Source: Deltaproteobacteria bacterium (GTDB taxonomy: Bacteria > Desulfobacterota_B > Binatia > UBA9968). Taken from it: a DNA stretch of 9,119 nucleotides. The notes beneath the pieces are model-generated. The model saw nothing but the letters and a program-made list of their open reading frames with translations, had not been told where the DNA came from and ran no database searches. The stretch is taken from assembly GCA_005879255.1 (NCBI GenBank), contig VBKY01000345.1, forward strand, positions 1 through 9,119. Direction: 5' to 3'. A program made the position numbers and the translations under genes. Positions 1 to 6,135 of this stretch are shown piece by piece. Position 1 is the stretch's first letter; every line of letters starts with the position of its first letter.

Positions 1-1
1 A

Positions 2-583
2 AACGTAGATTTGTTAGATGACATACTCATTCAGGAGCGCAGCATAAATTTACAGACACTCAGTGACGTCATCACCTTGGCTGTGGAAATCGCGAGAGAA
101 GGCAGGGAAGGGAGAAGAATTGGCACATTATTCGTGATCTCCGATGAGGAAACCGTTCTCGCATCTTCCAAGCCGCTCATTCTCGACCCGCTTTGGTATC
201 ATCCAGGTGATGAAAAGCACATAAAGAACCCGAACATGCGTGAGACCATCAAAGAACTCGCCCAGCTGGATGGCGCTTTTGTCGTTGCCGACGACGGAAC
301 GGTTCTATCTGCCTGTCGATACATAAATGCGTCTGCAGCAGGAATATCACTTCCCCTCGGGCTCGGCAGCCGACACATGGCTGCCGCTTCCATCAGTAAA
401 AGCACAAACTGTATTGCTGTCGTGGTTTCTGAAAGTTCTATGGTGCGAGTCTTCGATAATGGAGAATTGATATCTGAAATAATTCCCGAAATATGGCTGT
501 TAAAAACCTATAGTCGACACATCAAAGGCATCTTCTCCACCAGGACGGGTAGCCAATTGACCGTCACAAGCAAAAAAACCTGA
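2..583 (+). CDS. Diadenylate cyclase (DAC/DisA_N domain, archaeal DacZ-like), 5' partial
   Basis: This gene encodes a diadenylate cyclase domain, which condenses two ATP into the second messenger c-di-AMP. The frame is open to the left edge of the window, so the N-terminus is probably missing. A TTG at 11 is the first possible start inside the window, but no ribosome binding site can be seen for it. Counting from that TTG, residues 87-89 are the DGA motif and residues 121-123 are RHM inside LGLGSRHMAAASIS. Together these are the ATP-binding and catalytic signature of the family; bacterial DisA and CdaA usually have RHR. The run SLPLGLGSRHMAAA and the following VVVSESSMVRVFDNGEL match, from memory, archaeal DacZ-type proteins better than DisA or CdaA. 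No DisA DNA-binding domain and no CdaA membrane helices follow, and the protein ends about 67 residues after the motif. The gene is A+T richer than the right half of the window, which would fit transfer. Family assignment is firm; physiological role is inferred. Confidence 0.85.
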   Translation, partial: NVDLLDDILIQERSINLQTLSDVITLAVEIAREGREGRRIGTLFVISDEETVLASSKPLILDPLWYHPGDEKHIKNPNMRETIKELAQLDGAFVVADDGTVLSACRYINASAAGISLPLGLGSRHMAAASISKSTNCIAVVVSESSMVRVFDNGELISEIIPEIWLLKTYSRHIKGIFSTRTGSQLTVTSKKT

Positions 584-625
584 TGACGCTAAGAGCTATT
601 CCGCGCAACCAGGCTAACATGCCGT

Positions 626-876
626 AATGACGAAACCACTCAAGGGCACGGCTAATCCAACGAATCGTTAAAGTGTTTGCGGATGAGCCGCTTTAGGTAG
701 AAGCGATGGTCAGCGCAGTAGAGGGCATTGGACACTCAAGATAGATAGAAAACAAAATTGCCGAGGTGATTAAAAAACGCCTCTTTCGAGCGCTAGTCCC
801 ATCTCCAATCTTCAACCGCGATTGCCAATCCAAAATTGCTGACGCTTGTCATGTTTTCGCAATTGCGAAAACGTGA
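626..876 (+). pseudogene. Possible decayed reading frame with two in-frame TAG codons
   Basis: An ATG at 626 opens a short frame (MTKPLKGTANPTNR, then stop). In the neighbouring frame, from about 661, translation reads IVKVFADEPL, TAG (694-696), VEAMVSAVEGIGHSR, TAG (742-744), IENKIAEVIKKRLFRAL and onward to TGA at 874. The amino acid make-up and the G-starting codons look like protein-coding sequence that has acquired one frameshift and two stops. I do not recognise the family. It may equally be chance, since the segment is short and no homology search was possible. Confidence 0.2.
853..872. repeat. 20-bp perfect palindrome (possible operator)
   Basis: The sequence GTTTTCGCAATTGCGAAAAC equals its own reverse complement. 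After one mismatch on each side (852/873) three more pairs match (849-851 with 874-876). A zero-loop palindrome of ten-base arms is more like a binding site for a homodimeric repressor than a transcript hairpin. It lies about 285 bases upstream of the MetE-family gene and about 270 bases downstream of the cyclase gene, so its target is unclear. I do not recognise it as a known operator. Confidence 0.5.
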
Positions 877-1146
877 AGCATGGCCACGGTGTCGAACAGA
901 GCGGGGTGTATGAAGTGTTCGCGGCCAAATCCGGCAGCATGGAAGGGCTAGGTCCTGTCTTACACGACGACTGTGTGAAATTGTCCCTGATCAAAATTCC
1001 CTTACTTGCGCATCCGGGATACGATTTGAACGGGCGAAAGCTAAAGACCAACCCGGTAGTCGCGCTCGAATGTGTGTTGGAAGACTTGGCCCCGAGTCAT
1101 TGCTGTTTTCAATCGGCGCAAGAAGATGTAAATGGGGGTGAAACAC

Positions 1147-1152
1147 GGAGGA
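1147..1152 (+). promoter_or_regulatory. Ribosome binding site deciding the GTG start at 1156
   Basis: GGAGGA sits three bases before GTG at 1156. The spacing is short, but this is the only strong Shine-Dalgarno sequence nearby. It lies inside the reading frame that would result from the upstream ATG at 1132, which argues against that ATG. Confidence 0.5.
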
Positions 1153-1155
1153 TCA

Positions 1156-2322
1156 GTGAAGCGCAGCGCTAACAGAATTCTCACCACCCATGTCGGAAGC
1201 TTGCCCCGGCCGGTCGATCTCCTCGAGATGAACGATGCGAAAGGAAGCGGTCGATCCGTTGATCAGTCGGCATGGACCGCGCGGGTAAAAACGGCGGTTT
1301 TAGAGGTCGTGCGCCTGCAACGAGAGTCCGGCGTGGATATCGTCAACGATGGCGAGCTTTCAAAGTCGAGCTGGTCGAGCTACGTGAACGAACGTCTGAG
1401 TGGATTCGCCGAGAGTGTTTCCCGGGGACAAGGCTCCCTGGCGAAAGGCAGAGACAAAAGAACATTTCAAGAATTCTACGACGAGTACGATAGAATCCAG
1501 CCCTTCAGAACCGTAAATGGCTCACGCTGGACCGACGTAACTTGTAATGCGCCGATCTTCTACAAGGGGCAGGCTGCAGTCCAGATGGACATAGAAAACT
1601 TGCAGACCGCCTACGCCGAAGTAGAAGCGGAAGAGGCATTCATTACAGCCGTGGCGCCCGGCTCCATCATTACCAGGCGGATCAACCAATACTATCCCAC
1701 CGAAGAAGCTTTCCTTCTCGCGATTGCCGACGCGATGAAGACCGAATACCAGGCCATTGTCGACGCCGGATTCCTGCTTCAGATCGACGATCCGCAGCTT
1801 GTGACTCGCTACGATATGGAAGATCCGCCTCCCGATGCCGCGCAGTACCGAAAGCTCGCCGCGACGCGAGTCGAGGCGCTCAACCATGCGCTCGCGGACA
1901 TTCCACAGGATCGCGTGCGCTACCATATCTGCTGGGGCGGATGGCACGGACCGCACATGACGGATTTGCCGCTAAAGGATATCGTCAGCCTGCTTCTCCA
2001 AATACGCGCCGGCGCCTACTTGATCGAGGCCGCCAATGCGCGACACGAACACGAGTGGCGCGTGTGGGAGCAGGTAAAACTCCCGGAAGGTAAGATACTC
2101 ATCCCGGGCGTTGTCAGTCATGCCACCAACGTCGTCGAACATCCGGAGCTGGTCGCGGAGCGCATTCTGCGTTTTGCCAGCTTGGTCGGTCGCGAGAATG
2201 TCATCGCAGGCACCGACTGCGGCCTCGGCGGCCGGCTTCACCGCCAGCTCGTCTGGGCCAAGCTAAAGGCATTATCAGAAGGCGCGCGCTTGGCGACCAG
2301 CCGGCTCTGGGGGCGCGCGTAA
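1156..2322 (+). CDS. MetE C-terminal-family (cobalamin-independent methionine synthase-like) methyltransferase
   Basis: The 388-residue product is a single barrel of the MetE C-terminal (UROD/MetE-like) superfamily. Members move methyl or alkyl groups to a zinc-bound thiol such as homocysteine or coenzyme M. The N-terminus has RILTTHVGSLPRP (residues 7-19), and SGVDIVNDGE lies at residues 58-67. All four expected zinc ligands are visible: H257 and C259 in YHICWGGWHGPH, E291 in LIEAANARHEHE, and C355 in AGTDCGLGG. At about half the length of full MetE it lacks the N-terminal barrel. It therefore belongs with the short stand-alone proteins often labelled methionine synthase II family; true methionine synthesis, corrinoid-dependent methyl transfer and 2-hydroxyalkyl-CoM lyase-like chemistry are all possible. 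GTG 1156 was chosen because GGAGGA lies just before it and because relatives start with M-K-R-S. An ATG at 1132 would add eight residues. No folate, corrinoid or methionine gene is adjacent, so the methyl donor cannot be inferred. Confidence 0.88.
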   Translation: MKRSANRILTTHVGSLPRPVDLLEMNDAKGSGRSVDQSAWTARVKTAVLEVVRLQRESGVDIVNDGELSKSSWSSYVNERLSGFAESVSRGQGSLAKGRDKRTFQEFYDEYDRIQPFRTVNGSRWTDVTCNAPIFYKGQAAVQMDIENLQTAYAEVEAEEAFITAVAPGSIITRRINQYYPTEEAFLLAIADAMKTEYQAIVDAGFLLQIDDPQLVTRYDMEDPPPDAAQYRKLAATRVEALNHALADIPQDRVRYHICWGGWHGPHMTDLPLKDIVSLLLQIRAGAYLIEAANARHEHEWRVWEQVKLPEGKILIPGVVSHATNVVEHPELVAERILRFASLVGRENVIAGTDCGLGGRLHRQLVWAKLKALSEGARLATSRLWGRA

Positions 2323-2391
2323 CCGAATCCAGCGCGCTTGATCAGCTCTGGTCCACGAAAATTAACTCTTCGGGGTTTATTGTGAGGAAAC

Positions 2392-2402
2392 ATTCACCGC
2401 AG
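2392..2402 (+). repeat. 11-bp fragment of the palindromic repeat (left end only)
   Basis: ATTCACCGCAG here is repeated exactly at 2445-2455, the left end of the first full repeat. After this point the two sequences diverge (CGACCC against AGGCAC). It may be the remnant of a third copy. Confidence 0.35.
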
Positions 2403-2444
2403 CGACCCAGCGCGACAAAGCCGCAACCAAAGGAGAAAAGCAGG

Positions 2445-2535
2445 ATTCACCGCAGAGGCACAGAGTTCGCCGAGTTCGGAGTGTTTCTTAATTAAGAACT
2501 CATTGCTCCGCGCCCTCCGCGCCTCCGCGGTGAAT
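2445..2535. repeat. Palindromic intergenic repeat, copy 1
   Basis: The left arm (2445-2465) and right arm (2515-2535) are inverted repeats matching at 18 of 21 positions, ending in ATTCACCGC and GCGGTGAAT. The three mismatches are all A opposite C (2454/2526, 2460/2520, 2462/2518), which would become U-G wobble pairs in a minus-strand transcript. Inside, CGGAG (2477-2481) can pair with CTCCG (2506-2510), and the centre is the perfect palindrome TTCTTAATTAAGAA (2485-2498). The arms resemble the CCGCAGAGGCGCAGAG-type intergenic repeats seen in many environmental bacterial genomes (from memory, not searched). Function is unknown. Confidence 0.75.
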
Positions 2536-2607
2536 TCTCTTCTAGATCGGTACGATCAGAATAGCCACTCGAAAATTTGCGCGAGCCGCGAAAACTTTCA
2601 AGGATAG

Positions 2608-2682
2608 TACAGTGTTCGCAAAGTTCGGAGTAAATGATTAATCAAGAACTCTTTACTCCGCGCCCTCCGCGCCTCGGCGGTG
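2608..2682. repeat. Palindromic intergenic repeat, copy 2 (degenerate left end)
   Basis: This segment aligns with 2459-2532 of copy 1 at an offset of 149-150 bases with one single-base indel. Shared blocks include GTTCGGAGT, AAGAACTC and the 20-base right arm starting CTCCGCGCCC. The outer left arm is missing, but an internal stem of nine perfect pairs is present: CGGAGTAAA (2626-2634) with TTTACTCCG (2652-2660). The loop contains the palindrome TGATTAATCA (2635-2644). The right end abuts the ATG at 2685, and the repeat is translatable in frame with the following gene. Confidence 0.7.
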
Positions 2683-2725
2683 CAATGTCCGAGTTCTTGC
2701 ACTTATCAAAATTCCGTTGGATACC

Positions 2726-2729
2726 GAGG
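2726..2729 (+). promoter_or_regulatory. Ribosome binding site deciding the GTG start at 2736
   Basis: GAGG is followed by six bases and then GTG at 2736. This is a normal Shine-Dalgarno spacing and gives a protein that begins directly with a signal peptide. The upstream alternatives, ATG 2634 and ATG 2685, have no comparable site. Confidence 0.5.
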
Positions 2730-2735
2730 TTCGAC

Positions 2736-3734
2736 GTGAGCCGAAGGCGATTCTTCACCGCCCTGGTTATTTTTCTGACCACCGGCGCAGTCCATCTGCA
2801 CGCTCAAGGTCTCGTAAAGGTTTTATTTCCCTACTCTGTTGTCAATTACAGCAGCCTTCCTTGGATGATCGCCAAAGATGCCGGGCTCTTTCGCAAGCAT
2901 GGCCTCGACGTGGATCTCGTCTTCATGGGCTCATCGGCATTGATTGTTCAGTCGATGATTTCAGGCGCGGTTCCGGTGGCCGGCGTGGCGGGTCCGGCGG
3001 TGATCTCCAGTGTTGTGAGCGGCGGCGACGTCGTTACGGTCGCCAACCTTGCGCCGCTCACCATCGCGCTCATGGTGAAGCCGACCATCGAAAAGCCGGA
3101 CGATTTAAGAGGGAAAAAGATCGGAGTCCCCCGCCTGGGAGCCGTTGCGCACTTCGCGATTCGCATGATCCTAGATCACCACGGCGTTAAAGACGCCACC
3201 ATCCTGCAAATGGGCAGTCAACCTGAAGCCGCCGCAGCGATGCGCCGAGACGTTATCGACGGCGCCATGATTTCGCTGCCTTTGAATTACGTGTTGGCAA
3301 AAGAGGGCTTTCGCGAGCTCATCGGGCCCCAAGACTATAGGAGACTTGGCATCCAGTTTATTTCGCAAGGCATTTCCGCTCGGAGATCGTTTGCCGCAAA
3401 AAATCGCGACATGGTGTCTCGGCTGATGAAGGCGACCATGGAGGGGATGAGGCTGATGTCGACGCAGGAAAATTTGGCGAAGAAGATTCTTTCGAAGTAC
3501 ACTCGCCAAACCGACCAGGAATCGCTCGATCGCGCCTACCGCTTCGGTCTAGAGACGCTCAACAAAGATCCGACGATTCCGAGAGAGGCGATTGTCTCGA
3601 TGGTTCGTCTCATGGCAGACCTCGGTCTCGTGGATCGCGCAGCAGCAGCGAGCACGCCGGCGGAATCGTTTTACGACAACAGTTTTGTTGATGACATGAA
3701 GAAGACAGGATTCCTGCGCGAGCTCTGGAAGTAA
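2736..3734 (+). CDS. ABC transporter substrate-binding protein (NMT1/THI5-like, SsuA/TauA type) with Tat-like signal
   Basis: The 332-residue product is a periplasmic solute-binding protein of the NitT/TauT/SsuA (NMT1/THI5-like) family, which delivers small organic ligands to an ABC permease. From GTG 2736 the N-terminus reads MSRRRFF, a twin-arginine-like motif, followed by a hydrophobic stretch to about residue 19 and a likely cleavage near HLHA-QG (residues 20-25). Family landmarks are SSLPWMIAKDAGLFRKHGLD (39-58), the VQSMISGAVPVAGVAGPAVI region (71-90), KPDDLRGKKIGVPRLGA (120-136) and QPEAAAAMRRDVIDGAM (162-178). The frame extends upstream to ATG 2634 and ATG 2685. The first 16 or so residues from 2634 are encoded by the palindromic repeat, and only GTG 2736 has a proper ribosome binding site next to a clean signal peptide. 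No permease or ATPase gene lies within the window, so the ligand is unknown. The gene is convergent with a second protein of the same class. Confidence 0.88.
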   Translation: MSRRRFFTALVIFLTTGAVHLHAQGLVKVLFPYSVVNYSSLPWMIAKDAGLFRKHGLDVDLVFMGSSALIVQSMISGAVPVAGVAGPAVISSVVSGGDVVTVANLAPLTIALMVKPTIEKPDDLRGKKIGVPRLGAVAHFAIRMILDHHGVKDATILQMGSQPEAAAAMRRDVIDGAMISLPLNYVLAKEGFRELIGPQDYRRLGIQFISQGISARRSFAAKNRDMVSRLMKATMEGMRLMSTQENLAKKILSKYTRQTDQESLDRAYRFGLETLNKDPTIPREAIVSMVRLMADLGLVDRAAAASTPAESFYDNSFVDDMKKTGFLRELWK

Positions 3735-3790
3735 CCCCGACGAGAAATGTGAAAAGTGAAAACTCGCCGCTATGGTCTCGCCAGATCGCG

Positions 3791-3812
3791 TAATCGCTGT
3801 TAGCGTCGATTA
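3791..3812. terminator. Possible bidirectional terminator hairpin between convergent genes
   Basis: TAATCGCT (3791-3798) can pair with AGCG and ATTA (3801-3804 and 3809-3812 after a three-base bulge) around a GTT-type loop. The structure lies in the 75-base gap between two convergent genes and overlaps the stop codon of the leftward one. It has little G+C and no clear T-run, so support is weak. Confidence 0.2.
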
Positions 3813-4823
3813 TTTATACAGAGCATCGATGAAACCGCTCTTATCCAATTTCTTGATGATGCTGGTATCCACAACATCCTCATACTTGATTGCCGCGGCT
3901 TTCGGCAGCTGTTTCGCGACTTCAGAGATAACATTCGCGAATCCGTCACGGGTCGGATATGGTTTTTTGAAAACGTAAAACTTGACGAGGTCGTCGTAAA
4001 CCGCTGCGGCGTCCTGTTGGCTTTTCAGTGCCAATTGGGTCGTCGTCAAATCTATAACCCGCGCGCGGTTGGCAGGGTTCAAGATAAAAGCGTGGGCCTG
4101 CAAGATCGCGCGCACAACCCGTTCCAACATGTCGCGTTTAGTCTGAACGTTCTTTGCTGTGGTAATGACCGATGAGGTTTCCCAGGGGATATTCAGCGTA
4201 CGCAGATCGGCGAGCATATTGACGCCAAGCTGCTCGAGCTTCGTGCGATATTCCGGCGAGATCACGGTGGCGGCGATGGCGCCGGTGCTCAGCCCGGCGA
4301 TCCGTTCCGGCTCCTGGCCCGCAGCGACAATAGTGGCTTGCCCCTTGTCGGCATCGATGCCGAAACGGCGCAAGCCGACCAATAACGCCAAGCGTGAAGC
4401 GGACAGGCCCAATCCAGACGAGCCCACTCGCTTGCCCTTCACATCGGCGATGGTTTTGACGCTGGGACCGCCGACAATTAGATAGGCCAGCGAAGGCGTG
4501 CCTCCGACGATCACATTGACCGGCACGCTACCCGCGGTGGAGACAATGCACGTGATCGGGTCGTCGTAGGAAACATCGACCCCGCCGCTGACCATCATCT
4601 GCGCGCCTTGAGTACCGCCGCTGATATTGACCTGTTTGACATCGAGCCCTTGTTTTTTGAAATAGCCTTCTTCGTCGGCAATCCACGGCGGCACCAATCG
4701 CGCGTTACGAAACGTCACGCCGAAATTAACCTGAAGATTCTCTGAATGAGCCACCGGGCCGCTCGACATGATGAATAACAAGATTACGATAATCAGCAGC
4801 GATTTGTAGATAGAGATTTTCAT
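3810..4823 (-). CDS. ABC transporter substrate-binding protein (NMT1/THI5-like) with Sec signal
   Basis: The 337-residue product is a second solute-binding protein of the NitT/TauT/SsuA (NMT1/THI5-like) class. It starts with a Sec signal peptide: a lysine-containing n-region (MKISIYKS), a long hydrophobic core (about residues 9-20) and cleavage near VAHS-EN (24-29). Family features are LVPPWIADEEGYFKKQGLDV (43-62), GGTQGAQMMVSGGVDVSY (69-86), the IADVKGKRVGSSGLG segment (125-139), and the usual C-terminal KLDKSGFIDALYK. The ATG at 4823 is preceded by GAGGGGAA (4828-4835), a strong ribosome binding site at good spacing. The protein shares the fold of the convergent neighbour, but by eye they are distant paralogues rather than a recent duplication, and one uses a Tat-like and the other a Sec signal. 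No transport partner genes are nearby. The ligand cannot be inferred. Confidence 0.9.
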   Translation of the reverse strand: MKISIYKSLLIIVILLFIMSSGPVAHSENLQVNFGVTFRNARLVPPWIADEEGYFKKQGLDVKQVNISGGTQGAQMMVSGGVDVSYDDPITCIVSTAGSVPVNVIVGGTPSLAYLIVGGPSVKTIADVKGKRVGSSGLGLSASRLALLVGLRRFGIDADKGQATIVAAGQEPERIAGLSTGAIAATVISPEYRTKLEQLGVNMLADLRTLNIPWETSSVITTAKNVQTKRDMLERVVRAILQAHAFILNPANRARVIDLTTTQLALKSQQDAAAVYDDLVKFYVFKKPYPTRDGFANVISEVAKQLPKAAAIKYEDVVDTSIIKKLDKSGFIDALYK

Positions 4824-4870
4824 CGAGTTCCCCTCGAGAAGTCATCCGAGCTTTCGGCTCAGTATTCATT

Positions 4871-4900
4871 TCTATAGCCCAAAGGGGGATCTGTAGACAA
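4871..4900 (-). promoter_or_regulatory. Candidate sigma-70 promoter for the leftward substrate-binding protein
   Basis: On the minus strand, TTGTCT (4895-4900) and TATAGA (4871-4876) are separated by 18 bases. Each matches the -35 or -10 consensus at four of six positions. Transcription would start near 4864 and give a leader of about 40 bases with the GAGGGGAA ribosome binding site. Judged by eye only. Confidence 0.3.
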
Positions 4901-4988
4901 AGAAAATTATTTTGAGGCGATCTTTTGGCGACTTTGCGTCCCGCAGCAAAGAGTTCGCTGTCCTGAATCCGGCAAGCGTGTAGGTCCG

Positions 4989-5696
4989 ATGAGAAACATC
5001 AAAACTAAAAGACGCGCCCCCGTGGATTTGTTGCATCCGCGGCAGACGAGAACTAAAGTGGCATCGATGAGTCTGAAAGAAGTGCCGAGCGACCACGATT
5101 TCTTCGATCCGGCCTATGTGAAGCAATGGACCGATAACATTATCAGATATCGGCCGGAACGCCAGCAGTTGTTCAAGGTCTTTGCCGCTGAAGCCGCGCG
5201 GATCAAGAAAGCCGCATTGTCGGTCTTCGAGCTGGGATGCGGACCGGGATTTCTGGCTGAAGCATTGCTGCAAAACTGCCAGATAGTGAACTACACACTC
5301 ATCGACTTCTCGCCTCAGATGCTGGAGCTTAGCCGGAGTCGCTTGGCGAGGTTCAAAGACCGGACCGTTTTTTTTCAGCTGGATTTTAAAAAGAACAACT
5401 GGACTGCGACGGTTCCCGCCGACTTCGATCTAGTCGTCTCGCTGCAGGCCGTGCACGAGCTCCGCCATGCGCGCCGTATCCCCAAGCTTTATGCTCAGCT
5501 TTACAGCCTACTGGTTCCCGGAGGAAGTCTTTTGATTTGCGATCACGTCAATTCTTCTTTGCCCTACGGTCATCGGGCGGCGCATTTCATGACGGTCGAA
5601 GAGCACCTATCGGCGTTCAAAGAAGTTGGTTTTATCAGGGCAAGAGAGATCTGCCCCGCCGCCGACCTGAGCCTGATGGCAGCAGAAAAGCCCTAA
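4989..5696 (+). CDS. Class I SAM-dependent methyltransferase
   Basis: The product (235 residues from ATG 4989) is a soluble Rossmann-fold methyltransferase using S-adenosylmethionine. Motif I is VFELGCGPGFLAEAL (79-93). The acidic residue that would bind the ribose is D106 in LIDFSPQMLELS. Motif IV-like DFDLVVSLQAVHEL covers 145-158, and LLVPGGSLLICDH (174-186) is the usual post-motif strand. The acceptor substrate is unknown; the architecture is of the Methyltransf_25/12 type common in small-molecule methylation. The start is uncertain: residues 1-26 are basic and do not look conserved, and ATG 5067 (MSLKEVPSDHDFFDPAYV) begins just before the recognisable domain. Neither start has a strong ribosome binding site (AGG at 4982-4984 for the longer form). 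The gene is divergent from the leftward substrate-binding protein and stands alone. Confidence 0.85.
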   Translation: MRNIKTKRRAPVDLLHPRQTRTKVASMSLKEVPSDHDFFDPAYVKQWTDNIIRYRPERQQLFKVFAAEAARIKKAALSVFELGCGPGFLAEALLQNCQIVNYTLIDFSPQMLELSRSRLARFKDRTVFFQLDFKKNNWTATVPADFDLVVSLQAVHELRHARRIPKLYAQLYSLLVPGGSLLICDHVNSSLPYGHRAAHFMTVEEHLSAFKEVGFIRAREICPAADLSLMAAEKP

Positions 5697-6135
5697 GACC
5701 AAGCGACTTGCATCTGTCTTGGCGATCTGGACGATACGTCGCCAAGCCCTCCACGACTGCGAGTTTCGTCCTCACCGTGACATAAAATCACTTAGCTACA
5801 GCAACGCCCGTTGCAGAAGGATTTCGAAAGTTAGGCAACTAAGACAAGTCTGACACATTCGCTACTGCGCAAGCGCAGCTCGTGATCTCTGAGGAGGTGC
5901 GTCGAAGTCCTGATGCAGCAATGTCTGATGTTAAGATCCGGGGCCGGTCGCGCTAAAGGGGCAACCGAATCCGGGTTGCATCTTTAAAGTCGCGTAACGG
6001 AACTCGGAATCGACGGATTTCTTTTTGCGAACTTGTCCTCCACCACGAGAGCTGCACGGAGTCGCATACTTTTAAAACTCCATAGCCTGCACAATCCAGA
6101 CTCAGGCCCCACCCCGTGAGCTTCGCCCTGCTTTT
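5697..6135. other. Intergenic region with small hairpins, no gene seen
   Basis: This 439-base gap separates a rightward and a leftward gene. Besides the hairpin at 5718-5746 it contains CTGCGCAAGCGCAG (5865-5878, stem of five) and GCAACC/GGTTGC (5961-5979, six-pair stem with a seven-base loop, followed by ATCTTT). A frame at 5801-5956 reads like protein (ATPVAEGFRKLGN, TAA at 5840, then DKSDTFATAQAQLVISEEVR and on to TAA at 5954) and could be a decayed gene, but I do not recognise it. No riboswitch consensus was recognised. Confidence 0.55.
5718..5746 (+). terminator. Hairpin downstream of the methyltransferase gene
   Basis: CTTGGCGA (5718-5725) and TCGCCAAG (5739-5746) form a perfect eight-pair stem with a 13-base loop. 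The stem begins 22 bases after the methyltransferase stop codon. There is no T-run behind it, so it may stabilise the 3' end rather than act as a Rho-independent terminator. Confidence 0.35.

Larger units (their letters stand above)
584..1155. other. Intergenic region without a convincing gene
   Basis: This stretch separates the cyclase from the MetE-family gene. It holds a possible decayed reading frame (626-876), a small stem (763-768 with 778-783) followed by TTT that could be a weak terminator, and a 20-bp perfect palindrome at 853-872. An open frame on the plus strand at 846-1172 and one on the minus strand at 812-1051 cover the same bases. Neither has a recognisable domain or ribosome binding site, and the plus-strand one runs into the start of the next gene. 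I treat both as chance. Confidence 0.6.
2323..2735. other. Intergenic region carrying palindromic repeats
   Basis: No gene is seen in this 413-base gap. It contains an 11-bp fragment and two longer copies of a G+C-rich palindromic repeat, described separately. Immediately after the second copy lies the 5' part of the open frame of the following substrate-binding protein, whose likely GTG start is at 2736. No convincing promoter or Rho-independent terminator could be picked out. Confidence 0.7.

Noticed and set aside
812..1051. 79-codon minus-strand open frame
   Set aside because: It is the antisense of the frame above, has an odd composition and no ribosome binding site or known domain.
846..1172. 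108-codon plus-strand open frame
   Set aside because: It starts with TTG inside the 20-bp palindrome region without a ribosome binding site, has no recognised domain, and overlaps the MetE-family start. Treated as chance, though a gene remnant cannot be excluded.
2445..2682. CRISPR array suspected from the regularly spaced repeats
   Set aside because: There are only two long copies with 150-bp spacing, repeat length near 75 bp and internal symmetry; there are no short uniform spacers and no cas genes.
4872..5273. Minus-strand frame opposite the methyltransferase
   Set aside because: The plus strand has the SAM-binding motifs; the minus frame shows no domain and crosses the promoter region of the neighbouring gene.
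5880..6000. Riboswitch-like G-rich segment
   Set aside because: No conserved core of the cobalamin, SAM, TPP or c-di-GMP riboswitches could be recognised, and no gene starts directly downstream on that strand.
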